Assembly: GCA_963820795.1 (NCBI GenBank)
Contig: CAWGBJ010000020.1
Location: 1 to 64,000, forward strand
Source: Roseiarcus sp963820795
GTDB lineage: Bacteria; Pseudomonadota; Alphaproteobacteria; Rhizobiales; Beijerinckiaceae
Length of the DNA: 64,000 bases
Reading direction: 5' to 3'
Numbering within the stretch: position 1 is the stretch's first letter; every line of letters starts with the position of its first letter. A program made the position numbers and the translations under genes. Of this stretch, positions 47,215-56,687 are shown piece after piece. The notes below the pieces were generated by a model. It had not been told where the DNA came from. It was given only the letters and a program-made list of their open reading frames with translations, and made no database searches.

Positions 47215-48386
47215 TCGAAACGGCGCGGCGCCCCGTCGTGTTGATCTTGCTCGGCTGTTTCTGGCCGGGCAACCATTCCAGTGGTCCAAATCAGAGTTTC
47301 ATTTCCCTCGCTCGCGCGCTTGGCGACACGTTCGAATTCCGCGTCGTCGCGCGCGATGGCGCGACCGGGGCGCCGCCGGGCGCAAGAGCCGATGTCGACC
47401 GTTGGATCGATCTCGGCTTCGCCAAGGCGCGCTATCGGCGAGTCGGCCGTTTTGGCGCGATCGGCCTCGGACGGTTGATCGCGCAGACGCCCCACGATGT
47501 GCTCTGGCTCAACAGCATGTTCGACCGCGAGTTCTCGCTGCCAGCGCTGGTGCTGCGCCGGCTCGACCTCATCGCCCGCAAGCCCACGCTGCTGTCGCCG
47601 CGCGGCGAATTCGGCTTCGGCGCGCTCAATCTCAAGTCCAACCGGAAAATGTTCTTTCTCGAGGCCGCGCGCAGGCTCGACCTTTGGCGCGGCGTCACCT
47701 TGCATGCGACCAGCGAGGCGGAGGCCGCCGACATCGAGCGTGGACCGGCGGCAAGACGCCCGATCGTCATAGCCCGCAACATCCGCCTCGTTGCCGAGAC
47801 GCCCACCTACGCACCGAGCGCGAACGGCGTGCTGCGCGTCGCGTTCGTCGGCCGCATCGCGCCGGTAAAGCAGTTGGATTTCGCGCTGGACTCGCTTGGA
47901 AAAGTGGGATCGCGCGTCGATTTCGACATCTACGGTCCGGCCGAAGATGAAGCATATTGGCGACGCTGTCGCAAGCTAATCTCGGCCCTGCCTGAAAACG
48001 TCCGCGCGACCTGGCGAGGCGAGACCGCGAATGCGGAGATTCTCAGGCGGATGGCGGAGACCGATCTCTTCTTCCTGCCGACCGCCAGTGAGAATTTCGG
48101 CCATGCGATTTTCGAGGCTCTGGCCTGCGGCGTTCCGGTCCTCGTCAGCGACCAGACGCCGTGGCGCGACCTTGCTGCTCGGCGCGCCGGCTGGGATCTC
48201 CCACTTGCCGCGCCGGAAACATTTGTTGAAACGATCGGGGCGTTCGCGGCCATGCCTGAGGACCAGCGGATGGCGTTCCGACAGGGCGCGCGAGCCGTCG
48301 CGCAGGCCTATGTCGAGTGCGGCGGCGCGATTGAGCGCAACCGCGAGATGCTGCACGCGCTCTTGCGCGAGGGCGCGGGGCGATGA
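47211..48386 (+). CDS. Family 4-type glycosyltransferase
   Basis: A 391-residue protein starting at GTG that overlaps the GT2 stop. It has the N-terminal PVVLILLGCFWPGNHSSGPN, the C-terminal VAFVGRIAPVKQLDFALDSL and the GT4 acceptor-site motif LPTASENFGHAIFEALACGV. It is cytoplasmic and probably adds one sugar of the repeat unit. It is the fifth of six overlapping genes. Confidence 0.87.
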   Translation: MIETARRPVVLILLGCFWPGNHSSGPNQSFISLARALGDTFEFRVVARDGATGAPPGARADVDRWIDLGFAKARYRRVGRFGAIGLGRLIAQTPHDVLWLNSMFDREFSLPALVLRRLDLIARKPTLLSPRGEFGFGALNLKSNRKMFFLEAARRLDLWRGVTLHATSEAEAADIERGPAARRPIVIARNIRLVAETPTYAPSANGVLRVAFVGRIAPVKQLDFALDSLGKVGSRVDFDIYGPAEDEAYWRRCRKLISALPENVRATWRGETANAEILRRMAETDLFFLPTASENFGHAIFEALACGVPVLVSDQTPWRDLAARRAGWDLPLAAPETFVETIGAFAAMPEDQRMAFRQGARAVAQAYVECGGAIERNREMLHALLREGAGR

Positions 48387-49567
48387 GCGAAAGGAAGCGC
48401 TTGGCGGTCGTCGTCTCGCATCCGATCCAGTATTTCGTGCCGCTCTATCGGGCGCTCGCTGCGGAGCTTTCTCTCGATCTCCATGTGCTGTTCGCCTCGC
48501 GCATCGGTCTCGATAAGACATTCGATCCGATGATGAGCGCGCCGGTCGCTTGGGCGACCGACCTCACCGGCGGCTATTCGCATGAATTCCTGCCGGACGC
48601 GGGGCGGATCGACCAGGTCGGATTCCGCCGGGTCGACAATCCGAGCGTGTTCGCCGCGCTGCGGCGCTTCGCGCCGGATGCCGTCATTCTGCACGGCTAT
48701 GCGATGTTGACGATGCTGCGTGCGCTGGCCTGGTGCCGCGCCCACGGCGCCAAGGCGATCCTCATCTCGGACAGTTCCTCGCACGGCGCGCCTGCGGGCC
48801 CGCGCCGGTGGGCGAAGAAGTTGATCGCGCCGCTGCTGCTGCGACAATACAGCGCGGCGCTCACGATGAGCGAGAGGGGCGAGCGGCATCTCGCGAGTCT
48901 CGGCTATCCGCCCGACCGCATGTTCCGCACGCCCATGATGATCGATGCAGGCTTCTGGAGTGGGCGGCGCGAACGCGCGCGGCGGCGCGCTGAGGAGCGG
49001 ATGCGGCTTGGCCTCGCCGAGGACGCATTTGCCCTGCTCTATGTGGGCAAGCTCTATCCAGGCAAACGCGTGCTCGACGCGCTGCGCGCGCTCGAAGCGC
49101 TCGAGGGCGAACGGTTTGGCGCCGGGACGGTCACGCTGCTCGTCGCCGGTGACGGCGTTGAGCGTGAGGCGCTGCGGCGGTTCGCAACGCAACGTGGGCT
49201 CGACGTCCGCCTGCTCGGATTCGTCAACATCGATGCGCTGCCGCAGCTCTACACCGCAGCGGACGCGCTGGTCCATCCGGCTGACAGCGAACAGTACGGA
49301 ATGGTCGTGCTGGAGGCGGCGGTGGTCGGCCTTCCATTGATCCTCAGCGACCGGATCGGCGCTGTCGGCGCGAGTTCGATCGCGCGGCCCGATGTCAATG
49401 CGCTTGTCTACCCTTGCGCCGATATTCGCGCCCTCTCCCGCGCGATGGCGTCTATGCGAAACGACGTCGGGCTTCGCCGCCGCATGGGCGCAGCCTCGCT
49501 GACGATCTCGGCCGATCATTCCGGCCCTGAAAGCGTCGGTGCGGTCCTAAGGGCGGTTGCACGTTGA
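48383..49567 (+). CDS. Family 4-type glycosyltransferase
   Basis: A 394-residue protein (MSERKRLAVVVSHPIQYFVP) whose ATG overlaps the previous stop. LLYVGKLYPGKRVLDALRAL and HPADSEQYGMVVLEAAVVGL mark the donor-binding half. The start VVVSHPIQYFVPLYRAL is common in enzymes acting on lipid-linked polysaccharide precursors. It is the last gene of the operon. Confidence 0.87.
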   Translation: MSERKRLAVVVSHPIQYFVPLYRALAAELSLDLHVLFASRIGLDKTFDPMMSAPVAWATDLTGGYSHEFLPDAGRIDQVGFRRVDNPSVFAALRRFAPDAVILHGYAMLTMLRALAWCRAHGAKAILISDSSSHGAPAGPRRWAKKLIAPLLLRQYSAALTMSERGERHLASLGYPPDRMFRTPMMIDAGFWSGRRERARRRAEERMRLGLAEDAFALLYVGKLYPGKRVLDALRALEALEGERFGAGTVTLLVAGDGVEREALRRFATQRGLDVRLLGFVNIDALPQLYTAADALVHPADSEQYGMVVLEAAVVGLPLILSDRIGAVGASSIARPDVNALVYPCADIRALSRAMASMRNDVGLRRRMGAASLTISADHSGPESVGAVLRAVAR

Positions 49568-50282
49568 ACAGTGGCATCGTCAGAATAATTATGGGATGGC
49601 CCTTGGCTCGGCTAGGTTCAGGTCACGAGCAATCCCTTCCGATTTTTCAACAGTTCGGGAGAGCCAATCCGTCTTGCGGTGATGATGTATGTGAAGTACC
49701 GGCTGTCGCTGCGCAACGTTGAGGACCTTCTGTCTGGAGCCTGGCCGGTACCCAACTTCCCGCGACTTCGTGCCTTGCGCTTTTTGGACGCCGGCTCGTT
49801 GAGCGCACGGAGTGTCCCGTTATTCCGCCGTCGAAAAACCTGCACAGAAGGGGCTGAAGGCGCTTCGGAAGCCTTGAGCCAAGGGCGGTCATCGGACCCC
49901 AACGCCCCGTTCAACCGGTCACGCCTCGCTTTGACGCCATTCAATACGATAAACGCGACACGAGAGTACGAGGGCGCAGTCTCAAGCGAGGAGACGAGTG
50001 CGATACTCCCCTTCAGTCTGCGCGGTGTTTCTGCGGTGTAATGAAGTGGTCGCCGGTGGACCTGTGTGCCTGGGCCCTCGGCGTCCTCTTCGCCTTATTG
50101 CGGCCCACTCCCCTGTCGTGCGGGCCCGTGGGCGACAGTCGCATTGATGTGGATGCGCACCGTATGCCATACCGTATGCCATGTCGTTTTCTTCGCGCCA
50201 ATCAACAAGATGGCCTAGTGTTTGGCGCATTGTTGGTGTTTCAAGGCGCTTGGTCGCCTATGACGGTCCGTTTCGGAATGCG
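49568..50282. other. Gap with a short IS6-family transposase scrap
   Basis: At about 49679-49745 the frame reads MMYVKYRLSLRNVEDLLS, the start of an IS6-type transposase, and breaks at once. The rest of the stretch holds nothing recognisable. A short internal repeat gives CCGTATGCCA twice at 50160-50180. Confidence 0.45.
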
Positions 50283-51164
50283 GTGAAGTTGGGAACAGCG
50301 CCGATCGCGAGCAACCTCCTCCCCGCCCTCCGGTGGTCGTATTCGTGCTGCCGGCCCGCAGCCGGCCTATCGACGCTCGCAGCTGCGCTGGCTTTATTTT
50401 TTTCCGCCGCACTCGCGCGCGCTGACCCGGCCGCGTGCCCAGCCGAATTGGCGCTAGAGCCCGGAGCGAAGCTCGCCGCATTGGGCACCGGCGCCAACCG
50501 CACGCTCGAGGTGCTCGCGATCGGTTCGTCCTCCACCGAGGGAATCGGCGCGACCTCGCCCGCCAACGCCTATCCGGCGCGCCTCGAAGACGAGCTTTCC
50601 CAAGAGAACGGCATCGTCGTCGACGTCCGCAACGCCGGCATCGGCGGGGAGCTTGCCGCCAAGACTCTGCAGCGTCTGAAAGTCGCGCTGAAAACCGGCT
50701 GGGCGAAGCTCGTCATCTGGCAGGTCGGCACCAATGACGCGCTCGTGGGCGTTGACGAGACGCTGTTTCGCGCCACCGTGGAAAGCGGCGTTGAGGCCGC
50801 GCGCGCGGCGCATGTGCCGCTCGTGCTGATCGACCCGCAATTCATGCTCAAGGCGCCGGACGAGGCACGCTACGAACGGTTCGTCAAGATCGTCGACGAC
50901 GTCGGGCTCCGCGACCATGTCCCGGTCGTGGCGCGCTACGCGATGATGAAGCGGCGGGGAGCGAAGGAGGTACGGTCGCTTCTCTCCCGCGACGGCCTGC
51001 ACATGAACGATCTCGGCTATCGCTGCCTCGCGCATGCAATTGCCCAGGAGATCGAGAAAGGGGCCGGAGCTGCCGCCGTCGCCCCACTCACGAGAGGGGC
51101 GGCCGCGCTGGCGCCAACAACATTTCGACAGGCCGGCTCTGCTCCGCAAGAGTTGCCTCGATGA
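50283..51164 (+). CDS. SGNH/GDSL-family hydrolase, exported
   Basis: About 293 residues if the GTG at 50283 is used; an in-frame ATG at 50181 would add 34 residues. A signal peptide (GLSTLAAALALFFSAALARA) precedes the SGNH domain: block I EVLAIGSSSTEGIG with the nucleophile serine, block II Gly in RNAGIGGELA, block III VGTNDA and block V DGLHMNDLGY with the catalytic Asp and His. All four blocks are present. It is a periplasmic esterase or lipase-like enzyme that may remove acyl groups from the polysaccharide made by the neighbouring locus. Confidence 0.85.
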   Translation: MKLGTAPIASNLLPALRWSYSCCRPAAGLSTLAAALALFFSAALARADPAACPAELALEPGAKLAALGTGANRTLEVLAIGSSSTEGIGATSPANAYPARLEDELSQENGIVVDVRNAGIGGELAAKTLQRLKVALKTGWAKLVIWQVGTNDALVGVDETLFRATVESGVEAARAAHVPLVLIDPQFMLKAPDEARYERFVKIVDDVGLRDHVPVVARYAMMKRRGAKEVRSLLSRDGLHMNDLGYRCLAHAIAQEIEKGAGAAAVAPLTRGAAALAPTTFRQAGSAPQELPR

Positions 51165-51251
51165 CCCCGCAAGCGGGCGGGAAAGTTGCGGTGAAGACGA
51201 ATGAGCTCGGGCTAGTACGCCTGGCCGGAAGAACGAACCCCATTTGTGCGG

Positions 51252-52449
51252 TTATGCGGCGAGCGGTTTGCCGGTCATGGTCCACTTGAAGGGCTTGGCG
51301 AGGGCGCGATTGAAGTAGGCGATGAAGGCTTCGATGCGAGCCTTCAAATGTTCTTTGGAAGTGAAGCTGGCGCGACGCAGGAGTTTGCGCACGAGGATGG
51401 AGAACCAGATCTCGATCTGGTTGAGCCAGGAAGCGTGCTTGGGCGTGAAGTGAAAGCTGATCCTGTGGCTTTGGCGCAGAAAAGCTTCTCGCGTGGCCAT
51501 TGAAGCCAGCACGCCGGACTTGCCCTTTTCGCCGAGGTCGTCCTCGATATTGCACAAGCGGGCGACCAGACGCACCACGCTTTCCGAGACATGCGTGTTG
51601 AGATTGTCGGCGATCACGCGCCACTTCGTGGTCGGCGCGCCGGCGGCGAACAGGGTGTCCAGGAAGTTGGCGTAATCCTGCTCGGTGCGGGTGTCGCCGA
51701 CGCTGGCGGTCAGCTGCCCGGTCGCCACGTCGAAAGCCGCAATCACCGTCTGCGTGCCGTGGCGGATGTATTCGAACTCCCGCCGGGCGACCTTGCCCGG
51801 TTGGACCAGCAAGTCGGGGGCGGCGCGCTCCAACGCCTGCACGCCGGTCATTTCGTCGACCGACACCGTGCGGACGTCCTGCTGCGCAGCCGCAGGCGCC
51901 TCATGATAGAGCGTGCAAACCTCGGCGCATTTGCTCTCGAACTCAGGGTCCGGCTTGGGCGTGAGCCAGCCGCGCACGAGATGTGGTTTGAGGTCGGCCT
52001 CTTTTTAAAAAGCGCCCGACCGAGCCGTGCGAGATGCTGTCGACGATGCCGCGCCTGACCGCCTCGCGGGCCAGTTCGCTCTGGCTCCAGTGACTGAGCG
52101 GCAGCTCGCTGCTCTTTTCCGGTGGTTCGCAGGCCAGCGCCACGATCGCGCAGACCTGCTCGGGCGCAAACGTCGCCGGCGCCCCCGATCGCGGTTGATC
52201 CGCCAGCCGCGCCGAAGGCGCGGCCTCCGCCTGGCCGGACAGCCATCGGCTGCGCCAATGCCGCACTGTCTTTGGCCAAACGCCAAGCTGACGGGCGATC
52301 TCGCGCACCTCTGTCCCCGCCGTCGAGCGCAGGATCATCTCGGCCCGCTCCGCCAGCTTGCGCGGCGTCTTGTGCGCTCGGGCAAGAACTCGCAGATCCG
52401 CCTCTTGCTCAGGCGTCAGCGTGATCGGGGCGGCGGACAGGCGCGGCAT
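51252..52449 (-). mobile_element. IS630-family transposase in two frames
   Basis: The N-terminal part (52449 to about 52005: TLTPEQEADLRVLARAHKTP, an HTH with EIARQLGVWPKTVRHW, HGSVGRFLK) and the catalytic part (to 51252: VSVDEMTGVQAL, VIADNLNTHVSE, WLNQIEIWFSILVRKLL) hold a complete DDE set. They are joined across a run of five A (minus strand) at about 52007-52011. Four A would give the single frame FLKEADLKPHLVRGW. This is either a programmed frameshift, known in some IS630 elements, or an extra base. Terminal repeats were not identified. Confidence 0.82.
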
Positions 52450-52637
52450 GCAAAGGCTCCGGCGAATTAGAGCGAAACGTCAGACCCCGCTGTGCCACTT
52501 CGCCCACCTCCTAACTCGCAAAAATGTAGGCTGCAGCCCGCCTCCCACGCGAATTGCCGCAGGTGTGGCGCAACGGACTCACCTCAGGCTTCGCCTCGCC
52601 ACCAAATGGAGTCGCCACTTTCGGCGAGGTGCACTAG

Positions 52638-53334
52638 GGCTTTGTCGCAGCAACGGTAGCGCGTCCCGAGTCGGCGGGTAAGATGGAGCATAACGATCTC
52701 GTTTGCCCGCCACCAGTTCCCCCCTTCGATCATCCGACAGGCGGTTTGGCTCTATGTTCGTTTCACCCTCAGTTATCGCGACGTCGAGGATCTGCTCGCT
52801 GAGCGTGGACTGGATGTCTCCTACGAAACAGTGCGGCGCTGGGTCTTGAAATTCGGGCCGCTGTTCGCCCGCGAACTTCGCCGTAGCCGTCCGCGGCCAA
52901 CGGCGCGCTGGCATCTCGACGAGAAGGCCGTGACGATTGCGGGCCGGCGGTTCTGGCTCTGGCGGGCGGTCGACGATGAAGGCGAGGTTCTCGATCTCCT
53001 GGTGCAACGACGGCGCGACAAGGCTGCAGCCGTGAACCTGATGCGCAAGCTGCTCAAGAAATAAGGCTTCGCCCCCGATGTGCTGGTGACTGACAAACTG
53101 CGCTCTTACAGCGCGGCCAAGTCGGAGATGGGATTGTCGGCTCGCCATGAACAGGGCTTGCGGAAGAACAATCGGGCGGAGAATTCGCATCTACCGACGC
53201 GACGACGCGAACACAAGATGCAGCGGTTCAAATCGCCCGGATCAACCCAGCGATTCCTGTCCGTTCACGCTGCCGTTCACAACACTTCAACGTCCAGCGC
53301 CATCTCACGTCCCGCAACACGCTCCGAGTCCTTA
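52638..53334 (+). pseudogene. IS6-family element, truncated and with in-frame stop
   Basis: The left end GGGCTTTGTCGCAGC is typical of the family. The transposase frame reads ARHQFPPSIIRQAVWLYVRF, DVEDLLAERGLDVSYETVRR, RPTARWHLDEKAVTIAG and LMRKLLKK, then TAA at 53062. It continues GFAPDVLVTDKLRSYSAAK, NNRAENSHLPTRRREHKMQR and FKSPGSTQRFLSVHAAVHN. A missing base near 53284 and the insertion of an IS5 element at 53335 remove the end. It is inactive. Confidence 0.8.
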
Positions 53335-54272
53335 GAGTCTGTCCGGAAACATCATGTGGGATTGCATAGTTTTCGCAGCATGAGGCGGATGGAGGCGAGG
53401 CGGAGGAAGGCGAGCGCCTTGCGGTTGAGGCATTCCCAATCCTTGGCCAGTCTGCGGCAGCGGCCGAGCCAGGCGAGGGTGCGTTCGACAATCCAGCGCT
53501 TGGGCAAGACGACGAAGGCCTTGGCCTGATCCGACCGCTTGACGATCTCGACCGTCAGGCGCGCCAGCGCTCGTCCGATGGCGGCCTGAAATTGCGGTCC
53601 TCGATAGCCGCCGTCGGCAAAGAGCCTGGTCAGGAACGGAAAGGCGCCGAACAAGGTCGCCATCAGCGCCACGCCGCCGTCGCGATCCTGGATGTCGGCG
53701 GCGTGGACGATCGCATGCATCAACAGGCCCTGCGTGTCGACGAGGATGTGGCGCTTTCTGCCCATGATCTTCTTGCCGGCGTCGTAGCCCGGCGGATCGA
53801 TGCAGGTCCCCCTTTTTCCGCGCTCTTGACGCTCTGGCTGTCAATGATCGCGGCGGTCGGGCTCGCCTCGCGAGCGGCGGCTTCGCGACACTTCACGTAG
53901 AGCGCGTCGTGGATGCGATCGAGCGTGCCGTCCCAATTCCAGCGATCGAAGTAATCATAAAGCGTCGAACGCGGCGGCAGGTCCTTCGGGACGGCACGCC
54001 ATTGGCAGCCAGTGCTGAGGACGTACATCAGGCCGTTGACGACCTCGCGCTCATCGACATGACGTCGGTTGCCGCCGCGCTTGGCCGGCGGAATGAGCGG
54101 CTCGACATGCGCCCATTCCGCGTCGGTCAAATCGCTCGGATAGCGCAGTCGATTGCGGTCGTAGCGAGTGCGATTTTCGTTGGTCCACATCGGCGATCCC
54201 CCCAAGTGATTCGGGCCGCCTTCCTTAAATCATAAGCGATTCCAACGATTCGTTAACTTCCCGGACGGGCTC
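53335..54272 (-). mobile_element. IS5-family (IS427-type) element, apparently complete
   Basis: The inverted ends are TTAGAGTCTGTCCGG on the left and, as complement, TTAGAGCCCGTCCGG on the right. orfA (54205-53720: RYPSDLTDAEWAHVEPLIPP, DEREVVNGLMYVLSTGCQW, IIDSQSVKSAEKGG) and orfB (to 53352: GRKRHILVDTQGLLM, RLFADGGYRGPQF, VEIVKRSDQAKAFVVL) form the transposase by a -1 shift in the GAAAAAGGGGGA run. The orfB frame resumes TCIDPPGYDAGKKIMGRKR. The element interrupts the IS6 copy, and the right flank does not continue it. Confidence 0.82.
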
Positions 54273-55057
54273 TAAGGCGGCACTTCCGACAATCGCTATC
54301 GCCGCAAGCAAAACCGCCTGGGAAATATCGGCTTCAAGCGTCTTCGGCTCGTCCACACCGATAGGACCGGTCAATTTATAAGCGGCGCAGCCGATTGACG
54401 AATTCGAGCCGGCGATAAGAGCCCTCGAACCCAAATAGGTGGTTCAATCTATTGATGGGGAGCCGGAGAGCGCGAGGAAATAGGTTTTGTCGGCAGTCTC
54501 GGGATGATCAGGGGCGCGCCCGAACGGGCGCAGGCATCGATGAGCGTGACCGTGTCGGGACGGTTAGCAAACGCTCTGAAGGTCGATCCCGCAGAATTGG
54601 TCAAACGCGTGCGGGAAAAACCCAGTTGGAATGGCGTGGCAACTCGCCGTGGCCGCCTCCAGTTTGGCAGACTGGCGACCGCCCATTCGCCCCCTCGCTT
54701 TTGGCGACGGAGGAGACGGTAAGGAGATTTGGTTCTGATGCCGACCGCTTGCCTTCGCAGCGGAACAGGAATGGCGTATCCCGGTGCCGTGGTGTGGACC
54801 CAGTTCTACAGCAAAATGCATACAGAGAAGCTTGGTGTCCGATCCGACGCAGCCCCGACCAGTGATTGGCCGGGGCTTTTTATTGGCCCCGCAACTGTCG
54901 CGCGCGATCGGGTTCCGACTTGGTGGATCTTCCTAGGCGCGATGTCGTAGGAGGACACGAAGGCCGTCGCCGCGCCTGAGGGTGTTCAAGACGTTCCGGC
55001 GGGCGCCTGCCACCCCATGTGATATGAAGGTCGTTCAATTCATCGTGGGAGGCCGAC
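54273..55057. other. Gap without a recognisable gene
   Basis: Right flank of the IS5 element. Short frames exist on both strands, for example minus-strand KTLEADISQAVLLAAIAIVG, which may be an exported-protein scrap, and plus-strand MSVTVSGRLANALKVDPAEL. None is recognised. A clear terminator lies inside. Confidence 0.4.
54851..54883 (+). terminator. Rho-independent terminator
   Basis: AGCCCCGACC and GGCCGGGGCT pair around a seven-base loop (agtgatt), with a single internal mismatch, followed by TTTTTATT. It reads on the plus strand but no complete gene ends before it, so the transcript it served may have been lost. It lies about 175 bases upstream of the next gene. Confidence 0.75.
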
Positions 55058-56056
55058 ATGAAAAACCGCCAGTGACTGCTCGCGCACCGTCCGCACGGAG
55101 CGATCCAGGACAACGACTTCGATTTCGTCGAGACCGACGTCCCGGCGCTCGGCGAGGGCGAAGTCCTCGTGCGCAACCTGATGCTGTCCTGCGATCCAAC
55201 GCAGCGCGGTTGGATCGCCTTCGACACGTATCTGCCGGCGGTCAAGATCGGCGAGGTCGTCCGCTCAATCGGCGCGGGTCGGATCGTAGCGTCGAACGAT
55301 CCCGACTTCTTGGTCGGCGACATCGTCTCCGGTCTCACCGGCTGGCAGGACTATGTCGCGATAAACCCGAAGGGCCAACTCAACAAGCTGCCGCCAGGAG
55401 CGCCGCTGGAGCTGGCGATGAGCGCGCTCGGCTTGACCGGCATCACGGCCTATTTCGGCCTGATCGACGTCGGCCGTCCCGTCGCAGGCGAAACTGTCGT
55501 CGTTTCCGGCGCGGCCGGCGCGACGGGGTCGGTCGCTGGGCAGATCGCCAAGATCAAGGGCTGCCATGTCATCGGCATCGCGGGCGAGGCAGAGAAAATC
55601 CACTGGCTGACCGATGAGGCCGGCTTCGATGCGGCGATTGACTACAAGTCGGAGGACGTTCAGGCGCGGCTGAAGGAGCTGTGTCCCAAAGGGATCGACA
55701 TTTTCTTTGACAATGTCGGAGGCGACATTCTCGACGCGGCGCTGGCGCAGCTGGCGATGCGAGGGCGGGTTGTGCTTTGCGGCGGGATCGCGAACTATAA
55801 CGCGACCGAGCGGCCATCGGGACCGAAGAACTACCTCAACCTCATCGTCCAGCGCGGACGGATGGAGGGCTTCCTCGTGCTCGATTATATGTCGCGCGCT
55901 GCGGAGGCGATCGGCGCTCTCGCCGGCTGGGTGCAGGCGGGAAAGCTCAAGAACAAGGTCGACATGCAGCATGGCCTGGAGAACGCGCCGGCGACGCTGC
56001 GGCGGCTGTTCGAAGGCCGCAACGAGGGCAAGCAGCTTCTACGCGTCGCGGAGTAA
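55058..56056 (+). pseudogene. NADP-dependent MDR oxidoreductase (CurA-like) with in-frame TGA
   Basis: GGAGG precedes the ATG at 55058. The frame reads MKNRQ, TGA (55073-55075), LLAHRPHGAIQ and on to VLVRNLMLSCDPTQRGW without a break. The family normally has a hydrophobic residue, often Trp, at the stop position. The rest is a complete curcumin-reductase-type protein of about 332 residues: ETVVVSGAAGATGSVAGQIA (NADP site) and GIDIFFDNVGGDILD. Unless translation restarts, for example at the ATG at 55169, no full protein is made. One substitution would repair it. These enzymes reduce enones and quinones. Confidence 0.82.
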
Positions 56057-56518
56057 ATCGTACTCCCTAATGGGGCCGGCGTCGACGACGCTCCAGTCCG
56101 AGACCGCTGAAGCCGTCTCGCGCGCGAGGTCGAAAGCTCGCTGGCCTTCTCCGCAATCCGCCATCCGGCAGCGGCCGTTGCAGTCATGCGCATGCGCAAC
56201 GCCTTCAAACGAGTTACTCTTCGGACCCGCGGTGGCCTTGTCGGCCATATCGGGATTGTCTTCGAGGAACCGGTCGAAGGCGTCCATAATCTGGCCGCCC
56301 CTCAGGCCCGGCGGCGGACAATAGACCTCTTTTCCTCCGAGCGAACCACGCCAAGAGAGGCCGCTGGGAAAGGCGCTTGCGATGACCTCGGCGATCATCC
56401 TCATACTCGGGTCCTGATCTTTCCAACTCGCCAGTAATCTTCTCGCCGAAATGTCGGGGGAATTTGCCCTTACCGATGACGCTAACAGCATCGCGACAGT
56501 GGCTATTGCGCCTCGCAT
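56039..56518 (-). CDS. Exported Rap1a/Tai-like small protein
   Basis: About 159 residues with a signal peptide (MRGAIATVAMLLASSVRANS). The segment VYCPPPGLRGGQIMDAFDRF followed by LEDNPDMADK resembles the Rap1a/Tai domain (a Cys-Pro-Pro-Gly turn and then a helix), best known from immunity proteins of type VI amidase effectors and from uncharacterised secreted proteins. Further cysteines (CNGRCRMADC) may form disulphides. No effector gene is adjacent, so an immunity role is only a possibility. It is convergent with the MDR gene and overlaps it by 18 bases. Confidence 0.55.
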   Translation of the reverse strand: MRGAIATVAMLLASSVRANSPDISARRLLASWKDQDPSMRMIAEVIASAFPSGLSWRGSLGGKEVYCPPPGLRGGQIMDAFDRFLEDNPDMADKATAGPKSNSFEGVAHAHDCNGRCRMADCGEGQRAFDLARETASAVSDWSVVDAGPIREYDLLRDA

Positions 56519-56687
56519 CTTCTTGCTCCGTTCGCCCTTCCGGCTATCGTGCGGCGATCCCCTTGGACGCCTCAATTGGGCGGATGTTTGCCGTTCCCGG
56601 GCAATGCTCGAAAGGCAGGTGTCCCGTCCAAACTTACCCTGCGCGCCGCGGTCTGTGCCCGGAACGCCAGTGATAGTGTAGAGGAGC

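Noticed and set aside
49679..50041. A 120-codon open frame at an IS6 scrap
   Set aside because: Only the first 20 residues match a transposase; the remainder is out-of-frame DNA without a family.
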